DNA of 64,000 nucleotides from Streptomyces sp. CHD11 (GTDB lineage Bacteria > Actinomycetota > Actinomycetes > Streptomycetales > Streptomycetaceae): assembly GCF_018638295.1 (NCBI RefSeq), contig NZ_JABTTS010000004.1:1-64000 (forward strand). The letters are read 5' to 3'. This document shows, piece after piece, positions 51,602 to 61,108 of this stretch. Below the pieces are notes generated by a model. That model saw nothing but the letters and a program-made list of their open reading frames with translations. It was not told the origin of the DNA and made no database searches. A program made the translations under genes and the position numbers. How positions within the stretch are numbered: position 1 is the stretch's first letter; every line of letters begins with the position of its first letter.

Positions 51602-51671
51602 CCCGTCACGTGCCTCCCGTCACGTGCCTCCCGTCACGTGCCTCCCGTCACGTGCCCCCCGTCACGCGCCC
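51602..51671. repeat. Five tandem 14-bp repeats containing CACGTG
   Basis: Five consecutive units of consensus CCCGTCACGTGCCT; the last two have C for the final T and the fifth has CACGCG. They fill the gap between two convergent genes and run into the stop codon of the transketolase C-subunit gene (51662-51664). Each unit has a CACGTG palindrome. Confidence 0.9.
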
Positions 51672-52585
51672 GCCGGCACCGTGCTTCCCGCGCCGACGAA
51701 CGCGCCGACGCGTGCCCGCAGCGATCGGGCGTCCAGACCGTGCGCGGCGACGTGCTCGTCGATCCGTCCGTAGCGCCGCAGTTCGGCCCGGCCCACACCC
51801 AGCCCCAGCACCCGGTGCGGCACATCGGCGAGCGCGTCGTTCGCGGCCGCCGTCGACGTGCCCGCCAGATACGGCTCCACGAGCACGACATCCGTTCCGG
51901 CCGCCGCGGTGGCGTGACGCAGGCCGGCCGCGTCGAAGGGCCGGACGGTCGCGGCGTACAGCACGGTGACGTCCAGGCCTTCCGTGGCGTCGAGCACGGC
52001 GTCCAGCATCGGCCCGACGGCGACCACGACCCCGGAGCGCCCCTCGCGGACGGTGCGCAGCCGCTCCCCGTCCACGGGCAGCGCCTGCCTGTTGGACTGC
52101 AGTGACAGCCGGACGTAGACCTTGTCGTCCCCGGCCGCCACCGCGTGCCGCAACAGCGTCTCGGCCTCGTCGGGATGACCCGGGACGTGCACGGTCCAGC
52201 CGTCCAGGGTGTCCAGCAGCGCCACATCGCCCGGGGCCATGTGCGTGTACCCGCCGGCCGGCCAGTCGAAGGAGGCGGCGGCACTCACCAGTACCGCCCC
52301 CACGCCCTGGTGCCCCAGATCCAGCTTCACCTGCTCGAAGGGCCGCTCGACCAGAAAACTCGCGAAGGTGTGCACCACGGGCCGCAGCCCGGTCAGCGCC
52401 ATCCCGGCCGCCGCCCCGACCAGCAGCTGCTCGCGGATGCCCACATTGACAACCCGGTCCGGATGCCGGCGCAGCGCCTCATCGAAGCCGTCCGTGCCGA
52501 TCTCGGCGAGAACCACCGCGACCCGCGGGTCCTCGTCGAGCAGCCGGGCGACGACGGGGGCGAAACGATCACGCATGCTGTCCAC
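51662..52585 (-). CDS. Transketolase, C-terminal subunit
   Basis: 307 aa from the GTG at 52585 (AGGA 9 bases upstream; ATG three codons later is possible). It contains the transketolase pyrimidine-binding domain (VVNVGIREQLLVGAAAGMAL, with the catalytic Glu of the REQ motif) and the C-terminal domain (GVVVAVGPMLDAVLDATEGL). With the N-terminal subunit encoded just upstream it forms a split TPP-dependent transketolase. Split forms occur for pentose-phosphate or specialised ketol transfer. Which sugar it acts on cannot be told. Confidence 0.9.
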   Translation of the reverse strand: MDSMRDRFAPVVARLLDEDPRVAVVLAEIGTDGFDEALRRHPDRVVNVGIREQLLVGAAAGMALTGLRPVVHTFASFLVERPFEQVKLDLGHQGVGAVLVSAAASFDWPAGGYTHMAPGDVALLDTLDGWTVHVPGHPDEAETLLRHAVAAGDDKVYVRLSLQSNRQALPVDGERLRTVREGRSGVVVAVGPMLDAVLDATEGLDVTVLYAATVRPFDAAGLRHATAAAGTDVVLVEPYLAGTSTAAANDALADVPHRVLGLGVGRAELRRYGRIDEHVAAHGLDARSLRARVGAFVGAGSTVPAGA

Positions 52586-52649
52586 GGAGATCGGTCCTTT
52601 CCTTGGGGGAGAGACAGAGGGGCGAGACAGAACAGAAGGACGGGGCGGT

Positions 52650-53357
52650 TCACGCGTTCTTCGGCTCCACCCGGGCCACCACCGCGAGCGGCCGGCCCGG
52701 ATGCGGAGCGGTGAACGCGGCGTACAGCGCCTCGTGGTCACGGCCGTCGACGCCGAGCGCCGACCAGCCCGCGGCCTCGAAACGCGCGGTGATCCCGCCC
52801 GGCCGGGCGTAGGTGGCGGAGGAGTTGTCGACGACGACGGTGTGCAGCCGTTCCAGACCGGCGGGTCCGGCGAAGGCGATCGCCTCGTGATTGCTGCCCT
52901 CGTCCAGCTCGGCGTCCCCGACCAGCGTCCACACCCGCGGTTCGTCGAGGCCCTGGGCGCGCAGGCCCAGCGCCGTGCCGACGGCGATCGGCAGCCCGTG
53001 GCCCAGCGACCCGCTGCCGATCTCGGCCCCGGGTACCAGCACGCGGTCCGGGTGGTGGCCGAGCGGGGAGTCGTACGAGCCGAACCCCGGCAGCCAGTCG
53101 GCCGGCAGGAAGCCCCTGGCGGCCAGGACGGCGTAGTACGCCATGGGTCCGTGCCCCTTCGACAGCAGGAACCGGTCCCGTCCGGGGTCGTCCGTCCGCT
53201 CCGGCCCGACCCGCAGCACCCGGTCGTACAGCACCCACAGCGCGTCCAGTGTCGACGTCGCGGCCGGGCCGTGCTTCTCGTCCCCGGTCATCAGCCCCAT
53301 CAGGGCCGGCAGATCGGTGAATCCGTACCCCTGTGTGCGTTCCTCGGTGATCGCCAT
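52650..53357 (-). CDS. Transketolase, N-terminal subunit
   Basis: 235 aa from ATG at 53357. The TPP-binding domain is visible: DRFLLSKGHGPMAYYAVLAA, GSGSLGHGLPIAVGTALGLR and the GDG-type motif as VGDAELDEGSNHEAIAFAG with VVDNSSATY. First gene of a two-gene operon, 64 bp before the C-subunit. A MerR-like palindrome lies 15 bp upstream of the start, so the mRNA leader is predicted to be very short. Confidence 0.9.
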   Translation of the reverse strand: MAITEERTQGYGFTDLPALMGLMTGDEKHGPAATSTLDALWVLYDRVLRVGPERTDDPGRDRFLLSKGHGPMAYYAVLAARGFLPADWLPGFGSYDSPLGHHPDRVLVPGAEIGSGSLGHGLPIAVGTALGLRAQGLDEPRVWTLVGDAELDEGSNHEAIAFAGPAGLERLHTVVVDNSSATYARPGGITARFEAAGWSALGVDGRDHEALYAAFTAPHPGRPLAVVARVEPKNA

Positions 53358-53371
53358 ACCGCCATCGTTCA

Positions 53372-53391
53372 ACCTGAACCGAGGTTCAGGT
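53372..53391 (-). promoter_or_regulatory. MerR-like palindromic operator at the transketolase promoter
   Basis: Perfect arms ACCTGAACC and GGTTCAGGT with a 2-bp centre. On the minus strand a TTGACC -35 box precedes it and a weak TGAACG/TTGAAC -10 follows, so the palindrome fills the spacer, the geometry used by MerR/SoxR-type activators. Confidence 0.6.
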
Positions 53392-53492
53392 CAAGCGCCG
53401 TCCGGCGGGAAACGGATGCGCGATCACCGCCGCGAGTGCGGTATGGTTTCCGTGCGCGTTCGGCCGGGGGAATCCCCAGGTCAGGCGGGCAA

Positions 53493-53566
<74 letters not shown>

Positions 53567-53585
53567 CTTGCTGAGGAGCAGTCGG

Positions 53586-53617
53586 AGGCCGTACCGGGAC
53601 ACCCGGGACGGCCTTTT
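53586..53617 (+). terminator. Rho-independent terminator of tRNA-Pro
   Basis: AGGCCGT-A-CCGGG pairs with CCCGG-G-ACGGCCT and is followed by TTTT. Confidence 0.85.
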
Positions 53618-53755
53618 CGCCGTTCGGGCACCGCACCTGACGGAACCTCGGGGTCCGCGGGCCGCGCCGGCAGGGAGCGGTGAGGCGACGGTCAGGCCCC
53701 TTCCGGACACCACGCGCGCCCTGAGCGCAATCGGGTGAATCGTCACTGAATGTCC

Positions 53756-53784
53756 TTGAAGTCCCTCTGTGTGCTGCCTAACGT
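53756..53784 (+). promoter_or_regulatory. Promoter of the ABC importer operon
   Basis: TTGAAG (53756-53761), 17-bp spacer, TAACGT (53779-53784), a good HrdB-type match. A start near 53791 gives a leader of about 65 nt. Confidence 0.6.
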
Positions 53785-53854
53785 GCGCCGATAGGCACTG
53801 CCGCGGGATCCGACACCCGCGCGCCGCGACGTTCGGAAGCGAGGTGGGGAGGGC

Positions 53855-55135
53855 GTGCACGCGAGGCGCGGACGGACCGGAGGACCGCGGCGGGCGCTGG
53901 TGGCGCTGACCCTGCTGGCCTCGGCGCTCGCGGCCTGCGGCGGTGACGAGGACGCCTCCTCCCGCCCCACTCTCAACTGGTACAACTTCCCGGACGACTC
54001 CGGCGCTCTGCAGCAGGCCGCCGACCGGTGCGGCCGGGACTCCGGCGGCCGCTACCGGATCAGCTACAACAAGCTGCCCCGGGCCGCCGACGGCCAGCGC
54101 CAGCAGCTGGTGCGCAGGCTCGCCGCCGAGGACGACTCCCTCGACATCCTGGGCCTCGACGTCACCTGGACGGCCGAGTTCGCCGAAGCCCGCTGGATCC
54201 GGGAGTGGACCGGCGAGGCGGAACGCCGGGCCACCGAGGGCACGCTCCCTGTCCCCCTCCGGACGGCCACCTGGAAGGACAGGCTGTACGCGGTCCCGTA
54301 CAACACCAACATCCAGCTCCTGTGGTACCGCAAGGACCTGGTGCCCACCCCGCCGAAGACCTGGTCCGAGATGCTGGACATGTCCCGCGACCTCGCCCGG
54401 CAGGGCAAACCGCACTACGTGGAGATCCAGGGCGCCCAGTACGAGGGCCTCACCGTCTGGTTCAACTCCCTGGTCAACAGCGCCGGCGGCGGCATCCTCG
54501 ACCCGAGCGCCACCGAGCCCTCGCTCGGCCCGCCCGCCGTACGGGCCGCCTCGATCATGCGCGACCTCGCGAACTCCCCGGCCGCCGACCCCTCCCTGCC
54601 CAACCAGATGGAGGACCAGAACCGCCTGGCCATGGAGTCCGGCGTGGCGGCCTTCGAGATCAACTACCCCTTCGTCTATCCGTCGATGAGGGCCAACAAC
54701 CCACGGCTGTTCGAGGACTTCCGCTGGGCGCCCTACCCCCGCATCGACGCCGACCGGCCCGCCCGCCCCACCATCGGCGGCATCGACCTCGCCGTCAGCG
54801 CCTACTCCCGCCACCCCGACCTGGCCTTCGAGGCCGCCCTCTGCCTGCGCGACCGGGAGAACCAGCTCACCGCCGCGCTCGAGGGCGGACTGCCGCCCAC
54901 CCTGCGCGCCCTGTACGACGAGCCCGACTTCATGAAGGCGTACCCCTTCTCCAAGGAGGTCCTGGCCTCCCTGCAATCCGCGAGCGTCCGGCCGGTCACG
55001 CCCGCCTACCAGAACGTGTCGATCGCCGTCTCCCACACCCTGTCCCCGCCGTCGGCGATCAGACCCGAGAGCGCGGTCGACACCATCAGGGAACAGATCG
55101 ACCAGGCCCTGCGATCCGAGGGTGTGATCCCGTGA
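53855..55135 (+). CDS. Extracellular solute-binding lipoprotein (sugar-type ABC importer)
   Basis: 426 aa, GTG start. The signal sequence [19 protein letters not shown] ends in the lipobox LAAC, so it is a membrane-anchored receptor. The body is a family-1 binding protein: [60 protein letters not shown] (sugar-binding-protein signature) and [13 protein letters not shown]. It leads a four-gene importer operon with overlapping permeases and its own ATPase. Trehalose/maltose-type ligands are common for such systems, but the ligand is not determined here. Confidence 0.92.
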   Translation: MHARRGRTGGPRRALVALTLLASALAACGGDEDASSRPTLNWYNFPDDSGALQQAADRCGRDSGGRYRISYNKLPRAADGQRQQLVRRLAAEDDSLDILGLDVTWTAEFAEARWIREWTGEAERRATEGTLPVPLRTATWKDRLYAVPYNTNIQLLWYRKDLVPTPPKTWSEMLDMSRDLARQGKPHYVEIQGAQYEGLTVWFNSLVNSAGGGILDPSATEPSLGPPAVRAASIMRDLANSPAADPSLPNQMEDQNRLAMESGVAAFEINYPFVYPSMRANNPRLFEDFRWAPYPRIDADRPARPTIGGIDLAVSAYSRHPDLAFEAALCLRDRENQLTAALEGGLPPTLRALYDEPDFMKAYPFSKEVLASLQSASVRPVTPAYQNVSIAVSHTLSPPSAIRPESAVDTIREQIDQALRSEGVIP

Positions 55136-56049
55136 GCACCATGGCAGGGCCGGCGAAGGACAGGAAGGCCCTCTCCGCGGGCGCCAGACAGGAGCGCCGG
55201 CTGGGCTGGCTGCTGTGCGCACCGGCCGTCCTGGTCATGACCGCCGTGACCGCCTATCCCATCGGCTACGCCGTCTACCTCTCCCTCCAGCGCTACGACC
55301 TGCGCTTCCCCGCCCGGGCCGAGTTCGTGGGCCTGAGCAACTACGGGGCGGTGCTCTCCTCGCCGTTCTGGTGGGACGCCTTCTGGGTGACGCTGTTCCT
55401 CACCGTCGTGTCCGTCGCCATCGAACTCGTCCTCGGCATGGGCCTCGCCCTGGTGATGCACCGCACGCTCTTCGCCCGCGGCACCGTGCGCACCGCGGTG
55501 CTCATCCCGTACGGCATCGTCACGGTCGTCGCCGCCTTCTCCTGGCAGTACGCGTGGACACCCGACCTCGGCTACCTCGCCGGGCTGCTGCCCGAGGGCG
55601 ACGCGCCGCTCACCGAACAGTGGCCCGCGCTGTGGCTGATCATCCTCGCCGAGGTGTGGAAGACGACCCCGTTCATGGCGCTGCTCCTGCTGGCGGGCCT
55701 GGCCCTGGTCCCGGAGGAGACGCTGAAAGCCGCCATGGTCGACGGCGCCACCTCCTGGCAGCGGTTCACCAGGGTCATGCTGCCGCTGATGAAACCGGCC
55801 ATCCTGGTCGCCCTGCTCTTCCGCACCCTGGACGCCTTCCGGATCTTCGACAACATCTACGTGCTGACCGCGGGCGCCCACGGCACCGGATCCCTCTCCA
55901 TCCTCGGCTACGACAACCTGTTCACCGCCCTGAACCTGGGCATCGGGTCGGCGATCTCGGTACTGATCTTCCTCTGTGTCGGGATCATCGCCTTCACCTT
56001 CGTCAAGCTGTTCGGCGCCGCGGCGCCCGGCGCGGAGGTGAAGCGCTGA
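55132..56049 (+). CDS. ABC sugar importer permease (MalF/UgpA-type)
   Basis: 305 aa. GTG at 55132 overlaps the binding-protein stop (GTGA), and an ATG three codons later is the alternative. Six spans, starting [23 protein letters not shown] motif [20 protein letters not shown] (about residue 200). Its stop overlaps the next permease start. Confidence 0.92.
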   Translation: MSTMAGPAKDRKALSAGARQERRLGWLLCAPAVLVMTAVTAYPIGYAVYLSLQRYDLRFPARAEFVGLSNYGAVLSSPFWWDAFWVTLFLTVVSVAIELVLGMGLALVMHRTLFARGTVRTAVLIPYGIVTVVAAFSWQYAWTPDLGYLAGLLPEGDAPLTEQWPALWLIILAEVWKTTPFMALLLLAGLALVPEETLKAAMVDGATSWQRFTRVMLPLMKPAILVALLFRTLDAFRIFDNIYVLTAGAHGTGSLSILGYDNLFTALNLGIGSAISVLIFLCVGIIAFTFVKLFGAAAPGAEVKR

Positions 56050-56882
56050 TGGCCGCCGCGGGCAGGACGCACGCGACCCGGTGGGCAGTGGTCAACGTCG
56101 TGGTGGTGCTGTACGCCCTCTTCCCGGTGTGGTGGATCGCCGCACTGTCGTTCAAGGACCCGGGCACCCTCACCGACGGCAGCTACGTCCCCCGGGACTG
56201 GACCTTCGAGAACTACCGGGGCATCTTCGCGACCTCCGAGTTCACCCGGGCGCTGATCAACTCGATCGGCATCGCCCTGATCGCCACCGTGATCGCGGTG
56301 ATCCTCGGCACCATGGCCGCCTACGCGGTGGCCCGGCTGCGGTTCCCCGGCAAGCGGGTCCTCATCGGGATGTCGCTGCTCATCGCCATGTTCCCGCCGA
56401 TCTCCCTGGTGTCGCCGCTGTTCAACATCGAGCGGATCATCGGGATCTTCGACACCTGGCTCGGGCTGATCATCCCGTACATGACCTTCTCGCTGCCGCT
56501 GGCGATCTACACCCTGTCGGCGTTCTTCCGGGAGATCCCCTGGGACCTGGAGAAGGCGGCCAAGGTGGACGGGGCGACTCCCGCGCAGGCCTTCCGGCTC
56601 GTCATCGTGCCGCTGGCCGCTCCCGGCGTCTTCACCACGGCCATCCTCGTGTTCATCTTCTGCTGGAACGACTTCCTCTTCGCGATCTCGCTGACCTCCA
56701 CCGAGTCCGCGCGTACGGTGCCCGCCGCGATCGCGTTCTTCACCGGCAGCTCGCAGTTCCAGCAGCCCACCGGGTCGATCGCCGCCGCAGCCGTGGTGAT
56801 CACCGTCCCGATCATCATCTTCGTCCTGCTCTTCCAGCGGCGGATCGTCGCCGGACTCACCTCCGGCGCGGTCAAGGGATGA
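56049..56882 (+). CDS. ABC sugar importer permease (MalG/UgpE-type)
   Basis: 277 aa, ATG overlapping the preceding stop. Spans begin [20 protein letters not shown]; the EAA loop is [20 protein letters not shown] (about residue 175). Ends SGAVKG, a common end of MalG-type subunits. Confidence 0.92.
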   Translation: MAAAGRTHATRWAVVNVVVVLYALFPVWWIAALSFKDPGTLTDGSYVPRDWTFENYRGIFATSEFTRALINSIGIALIATVIAVILGTMAAYAVARLRFPGKRVLIGMSLLIAMFPPISLVSPLFNIERIIGIFDTWLGLIIPYMTFSLPLAIYTLSAFFREIPWDLEKAAKVDGATPAQAFRLVIVPLAAPGVFTTAILVFIFCWNDFLFAISLTSTESARTVPAAIAFFTGSSQFQQPTGSIAAAAVVITVPIIIFVLLFQRRIVAGLTSGAVKG

Positions 56883-56907
56883 GTACGAAGGCAAGGAGAG
56901 AGCAGCC

Positions 56908-58086
56908 ATGGCCGAGATCGTTCTCGAGGGAGTCACCAAGCGCTATCCCGACGGCTCCCTCGCCGTGCGGGACGTGGACCTCGACATCGCCGACGGCGAG
57001 TTCGTGATCCTGGTCGGCCCCTCCGGATGCGGCAAGTCGACCACTCTGAACATGATCGCCGGCCTGGAGGACATCACCGAGGGCACCCTGCGCATCGGAG
57101 GCCGGGTCGTCAACGACCTCGCCCCCAAGGAGCGCGACGTCGCCATGGTGTTCCAGAGTTACGCCCTCTACCCGCACATGAGCGTGCGGGAGAACATGGG
57201 CTTCCCGCTGCGGCTGGCGAAGGTGGACAAGGACACCATCGACAGCAAGGTCGAGGAGGCCGCCCGGGTGCTCGACCTGAGCGACTTCCTGGACCGCAGA
57301 CCCGCCAACCTCTCCGGCGGCCAGCGCCAGCGGGTGGCCATGGGCCGGGCCATCGTCCGGGACCCCAAGGCCTTCCTCATGGACGAACCGCTGTCCAACC
57401 TGGACGCCAAGCTGCGGGTACAGATGCGCACCCAGATCTCCCGGCTGCAACGGCGCCTGGGCACCACCACCGTGTACGTCACCCACGACCAGACCGAGGC
57501 GATGACCCTCGGCGACCGGGTCGTCGTCATGCGGCAGGGCCTGGTCCAGCAGATCGGCACCCCGGCCGAGCTCTACGACATGCCCCGCAACCTGTTCGTC
57601 GCCGGCTTCATCGGCTCCCCGGCGATGAACTTCCTCAACGCCTCCCTGTCCGCCGGCAGCCTGCGCACCCCGCTGGGCGACCTGCCGCTTGACGACCGCG
57701 CCCGCAGGACGCTGGAACAGCGCCAGGCGCCCCCCGAGGTCATCCTGGGCCTGCGCCCCGAGGCCTTCGAGGACGCGAGCCTGGCACGGGACACGGGCGG
57801 ACCGGTCGTCACCGCCACCGTGGACGTGCTGGAGTCGCTGGGGTCCGACGCGTACGTCTACTTCCAGGCCGAGGGCGGACCGGTGAGCAGCGCCGAACTG
57901 GAGGAACTGGCCACGGACTCGGGCCTGCGGGACACCGGCGCCGGAGCGGCACAGCAGATCGTGGCCCGGCTGGACGCCGCCACCCGTGCCCGCGAGGGTG
58001 CCCCCGTCGACCTGCGCGTCGACATGTCCAAGGCCCATGTCTTCGACCCGTCGACGGGCAGCAACCTCACCCACCCGGAGCGCTGA
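56908..58086 (+). CDS. ABC transporter ATP-binding protein (UgpC/MsiK-type)
   Basis: 392 aa. Walker A GPSGCGKSTTLNMIAGLED, Q-loop in MVFQSYALYPHMSVREN, signature LSGGQRQRVAMGRAIV, Walker B AFLMDEPLSNLDAKLR and the switch His in VYVTHDQTEAMTLGDRV. The C-terminal regulatory TOBE domain follows (about 240-390). A dedicated ATPase in a Streptomyces CUT1 operon is less usual, because many share MsiK; this one could also serve other importers such as the ATPase-less one at 36151-39343. Confidence 0.94.
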   Translation: MAEIVLEGVTKRYPDGSLAVRDVDLDIADGEFVILVGPSGCGKSTTLNMIAGLEDITEGTLRIGGRVVNDLAPKERDVAMVFQSYALYPHMSVRENMGFPLRLAKVDKDTIDSKVEEAARVLDLSDFLDRRPANLSGGQRQRVAMGRAIVRDPKAFLMDEPLSNLDAKLRVQMRTQISRLQRRLGTTTVYVTHDQTEAMTLGDRVVVMRQGLVQQIGTPAELYDMPRNLFVAGFIGSPAMNFLNASLSAGSLRTPLGDLPLDDRARRTLEQRQAPPEVILGLRPEAFEDASLARDTGGPVVTATVDVLESLGSDAYVYFQAEGGPVSSAELEELATDSGLRDTGAGAAQQIVARLDAATRAREGAPVDLRVDMSKAHVFDPSTGSNLTHPER

Positions 58087-58095
58087 CGGCCGGCG

Positions 58096-58632
58096 TCAGA
58101 TCACGCAGCCCGCGTGTGCCAGCGCCTGCTTCAGCAGCACCCCGTGCCCTCCCGGCATCTCGCTCTGCACCGCCGGCGACAGGGCCTCCCGGGGGCTGAA
58201 CCACACCAGGTCCAGCGCGTCCTGCCGGGGCCGGCAGTCGCCCGCCACCGGCACGATGTACGCCAGCGACACCGCGTGCTGACGGGGATCGTGGAACGCG
58301 GTGACACCCTGGGTGGGGAAGTACTCGGCGACCGTGAACGGCTGGAGCGACGCCGGTACCCGGGGCAGCGCCACCGCGCCGAGGTCCTTCTCCAGATGGC
58401 GCAGCAGGGCGTCCCGGACACGCTCGTGGTGCAGCACCCGGCCGGACACCAGAGTCCGGCTGACCGTTCCGTCCGGCCCGATGCGCAGCAGCAGACCCAC
58501 GCTGATGACTTCACCGCTGTCGTCGACACGCACGGGGACGGCCTCGACGTACAGGATGGGCATGCGGGCGCGCGCCATCTCCAGGTCGTCGGAGGACAGC
58601 CAGCCTGGCGTGGTTTCGGTCATGTCAGACAT
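58096..58632 (-). CDS. Nudix-like DUF4916 protein
   Basis: 178 aa, ATG at 58632 (a second ATG three codons on). Sequence MPILYVEAVPVRVDDSGEVI, LLRIGPDGTVSRTLVSGRVL and VAEYFPTQGVTAFHDPRQHA with VSLAYIVPVAGDC matches DUF4916, a Nudix-superfamily group. The canonical GX5EX7REUXEEXGU box is not obvious, so hydrolase activity is doubtful. It converges on the ABC operon with a 9-bp gap. Confidence 0.75.
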   Translation of the reverse strand: MSDMTETTPGWLSSDDLEMARARMPILYVEAVPVRVDDSGEVISVGLLLRIGPDGTVSRTLVSGRVLHHERVRDALLRHLEKDLGAVALPRVPASLQPFTVAEYFPTQGVTAFHDPRQHAVSLAYIVPVAGDCRPRQDALDLVWFSPREALSPAVQSEMPGGHGVLLKQALAHAGCVI

Positions 58633-58654
58633 TGCTTGATCATACTTTCAGCGG

Positions 58655-59467
58655 TCAAGGCTTCACGGCCACCGCGCCGTACTGCGGCACCACGAGGGTG
58701 GAGCCGGGCGCGGGACGCCATCGCGAACAGGACACCAGGCCGGGCTCGACCAGCTCCAGCCCTCCGAAGAACGTGGCGAGGTCGGCGGCGCCGCGGGCGG
58801 TGATCGGGGGAGTGGCGTTCTCGTTCCAGAACTCCATGGCGGGCACCTGCAGTTCGCCGCCGACCTCGGCGTCGGAGGTGGGGTGCGTGAGGACCAGGAA
58901 GCTTCCGGAGGGCACCGCCGCCATGATCCGGCGCACGATGTCCCGGGCCTTGTCGGTGTCCAGGACGAAATTGAGGATGCCGAGCATCATCACCGCGACG
59001 GGCCGGGTGAGGTCGAGAGTCGCCGCGGCGCGTTCCACGATGGCGTCCGGGTCGTGCACATCGGCGTCGATGTAGTCGGTGGCACCGTCGCGGCTGCCGG
59101 TCAGCAGGGTGCGGGCGTGCACCAGCACGATCGGGTCGTTGTCGACGTAGACGATCCGCGAGTCCGGCGCGATGCGCTGCGCGATCTCGTGGGTGTTGTC
59201 CGCGGTCGGCAGTCCGGTACCTATGTCGAGGTACTGCCGCACTCCGCGCTCACCGGCCAGATACGTCACCGCCCGGCCCAGGAAGTCCCGGTCCGCGCGG
59301 GCGATGTCGCGGATGACCGGGATGATCGAGGCGACGTGGTCGCCGACCCGCTGGTCGACCTCGTAGTTGTCCTTGCCGCCGATCCAGTGGTTCCACACAC
59401 GCGCGTTGTGTGCCACAGCGGTGTTCAGCCGTGCCGCCCCGCCCGGCGGGGTGCGGCTCTCACTCAC
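58655..59467 (-). CDS. SAM-dependent methyltransferase, SAV2177/DUF574 family
   Basis: 270 aa from GTG at 59467 (GGAG 5-6 bases upstream). Family signatures are NHWIGGKDNYEVDQRVGDHV near the start, QYLDIGTGLPTADNTHEIAQ (SAM-binding loop), VYVDNDPIVLVHARTLL and PVAVMMLGILNFV. Streptomyces genomes carry many paralogues of this family; the methyl acceptor is unknown. Confidence 0.9.
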   Translation of the reverse strand: MSESRTPPGGAARLNTAVAHNARVWNHWIGGKDNYEVDQRVGDHVASIIPVIRDIARADRDFLGRAVTYLAGERGVRQYLDIGTGLPTADNTHEIAQRIAPDSRIVYVDNDPIVLVHARTLLTGSRDGATDYIDADVHDPDAIVERAAATLDLTRPVAVMMLGILNFVLDTDKARDIVRRIMAAVPSGSFLVLTHPTSDAEVGGELQVPAMEFWNENATPPITARGAADLATFFGGLELVEPGLVSCSRWRPAPGSTLVVPQYGAVAVKP

Positions 59468-59578
59468 GTCTGCTCCCTCTCCTCGCCCGTCCGGCGCTGT
59501 CGCGCCACCGCCATTGTGCCTCGGGATGATCACGTTGTCCCGTGAACGGCGGAGAGGGGGAACGCGGTTGCGGGCGCG

Positions 59579-60238
59579 TCAGGAGGCGGTCCGGCTCAGG
59601 GAGTCCCCGGCCACGTCCTTGTCGATCGCGGCCCGCACCAACGCGGCCGCGAGCACTGCGGGTTCGGTGCCTTCCGCCAGGCCCAGCAGTCGTTCCGGGT
59701 CCCGCGGCAGCTTCAGCCGCCGGGCGCCCTGGAGGGCCTTCGCGTCCAGGTAGGGGGCCACCTCCGGCCAGACGTGCTGGGCCTCGCGCAGGAAGATGTC
59801 CGCACCGGTGGGACCGATGCCGGGGAACGACCGGAGCAGCCGGCGCAGTTCGCCGACGTCACCGTCCGCCTCCTCGCGGAGCCTGCGCAGGTCGCCGCCC
59901 CAGCGCTCGGTCACCAGCCGCGCGGCATCGCCGAGTTGGGTCGCGGTGCGCTCGTCGTACCGCCGGTACCCGCCGCGGCCGAGCGCGTCCACCCGGTCCT
60001 GCCAGTCCGCCTCGGCCATGCGGCGGGGATCGCGCAGCCCCGCCTCGTGCAGGGCACGGGCGGAGGCCACGGCGATCGACCCCTTGATGCGGGCGCTCAG
60101 CAGATGGGCCAGCACCAGCAGCCGGTACAGCGGCTGCGGAGTGTCCCGCAGCCGGATGCCGGTCTCTTCCGTGTACGTCTCGCCGTGCGCGTCGACGAGG
60201 GCCCGCAGCACGGCCCGCTGCTCTTCCCTGCCGGGCAT
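59579..60238 (-). CDS. HhH-GPD (endonuclease III-like) protein
   Basis: 219 aa. The helix-hairpin-helix is LRSFPGIGPTGADIFLREA (about residues 140-158) with an Asp after it (APYLDAKALQ) corresponding to the catalytic Asp of the superfamily. The Lys usually found in the hairpin of bifunctional EndoIII enzymes is replaced (GPTGAD), and no four-Cys Fe-S loop is seen. It could be a monofunctional DNA glycosylase or a divergent member. GTG at 60241 is an alternative start one codon earlier. It follows the DUF3140 gene by 8 bp. Confidence 0.8.
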   Translation of the reverse strand: MPGREEQRAVLRALVDAHGETYTEETGIRLRDTPQPLYRLLVLAHLLSARIKGSIAVASARALHEAGLRDPRRMAEADWQDRVDALGRGGYRRYDERTATQLGDAARLVTERWGGDLRRLREEADGDVGELRRLLRSFPGIGPTGADIFLREAQHVWPEVAPYLDAKALQGARRLKLPRDPERLLGLAEGTEPAVLAAALVRAAIDKDVAGDSLSRTAS

Positions 60239-60246
60239 CACCGGCC

Positions 60247-60579
60247 CTAGCCCTTGAGCGGGTCGTGGCCCAGCGTCATCAGGCGGTGCCGGCGGTCCGT
60301 GTCCTCGGCCACGGGCTCGTTCTCCAGGTCCGCCTTCTCGGTGACGGCGTCCACGACCTCCTCCATCACCCGCAGGTCGTCCTCGGTGAGGTCGGTGCGC
60401 CGCTTCTGCAGGATGGCGAGGACACGCTGCCCGGTCTCCGGGCCCGCCCGGTCGGGCAGCGGTTCGGTCGTCTCGCCGGCCTCGCTCACCCGCAGCCAGG
60501 CCGCCAGTTCCGCCGAGGTCATGTTCACCACGCGGTGGAAGTCCTCCCACAGCGCGTCCATTTCGAGGGCGTCGCTCAT
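60247..60579 (-). CDS. DUF3140 protein
   Basis: 110 aa, ATG start. Sequence ALWEDFHRVVNMTSAELAAW, LAILQKRRTDLTEDDLRVME and DTDRRHRLMTLGHDPLKG is the DUF3140 pattern. Hydrophilic and helical with no catalytic motif. In the same direction as, and just upstream of, the HhH-GPD gene and downstream of dps, suggesting a DNA-protection or stress group. Confidence 0.85.
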   Translation of the reverse strand: MSDALEMDALWEDFHRVVNMTSAELAAWLRVSEAGETTEPLPDRAGPETGQRVLAILQKRRTDLTEDDLRVMEEVVDAVTEKADLENEPVAEDTDRRHRLMTLGHDPLKG

Positions 60580-60625
60580 GATGTGCCTCTTACGTACGTG
60601 TGTTCCGGTGCGTTGGGGCGGTGGC

Positions 60626-61108
60626 TCAGGACCCGCCGGGGTGGTTCTCCGCCTCGAACATCCAGCGCTGCTTCTCCAGTTCCGCGGTGATCGAGATCAG
60701 CAGGTCCTGGGTGACCGGATCAGCCTTCTCGGTGACATCGATGCGCTCGCGCAGCCGCGTGACCGCCGCGCCGAGCGCCTGCGTCATCACCTCCACGGCC
60801 TCCGAGTCGCGCAGCCAGCCCTCCTTCGGGGCAGGCAGCGAGAAGACCTTGGCGATGGTCTCCGGGCGGCCGTCCGGCGGCACGCCGAGCGTGGCGGCCC
60901 GCTCGGCCACCGTGTCGGCCTGGGCGCGCGCGGCCGCCACCACCTCGTCCAGCTGGAGGTGCACGGAACGGAAGCGCGGGCCCACGACGTTCCAGTGCGC
61001 CTGCTTGCCGATCAGTGACAGCCCGAGCAGGTCCACCAGGGTGTCCTGAAGCGCCTCGCAGGATATCCGGCGGGCCTCGTCGGGCAGGGTGCTCCTCACG
61101 ACGGTCAT
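60626..61108 (-). CDS. dps: Dps-family DNA-protection ferritin
   Basis: 160 aa from ATG at 61108; an ATG six codons upstream (61126) is less favoured because GGAGG lies just inside it. The ferroxidase site is HWNVVGPRFRSVHLQLDE (about residues 38-55), in a four-helix Dps/ferritin fold. It stores iron and shields DNA against peroxide. It heads the dps-DUF3140-HhH group on the minus strand. Confidence 0.9.
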   Translation of the reverse strand: MTVVRSTLPDEARRISCEALQDTLVDLLGLSLIGKQAHWNVVGPRFRSVHLQLDEVVAAARAQADTVAERAATLGVPPDGRPETIAKVFSLPAPKEGWLRDSEAVEVMTQALGAAVTRLRERIDVTEKADPVTQDLLISITAELEKQRWMFEAENHPGGS

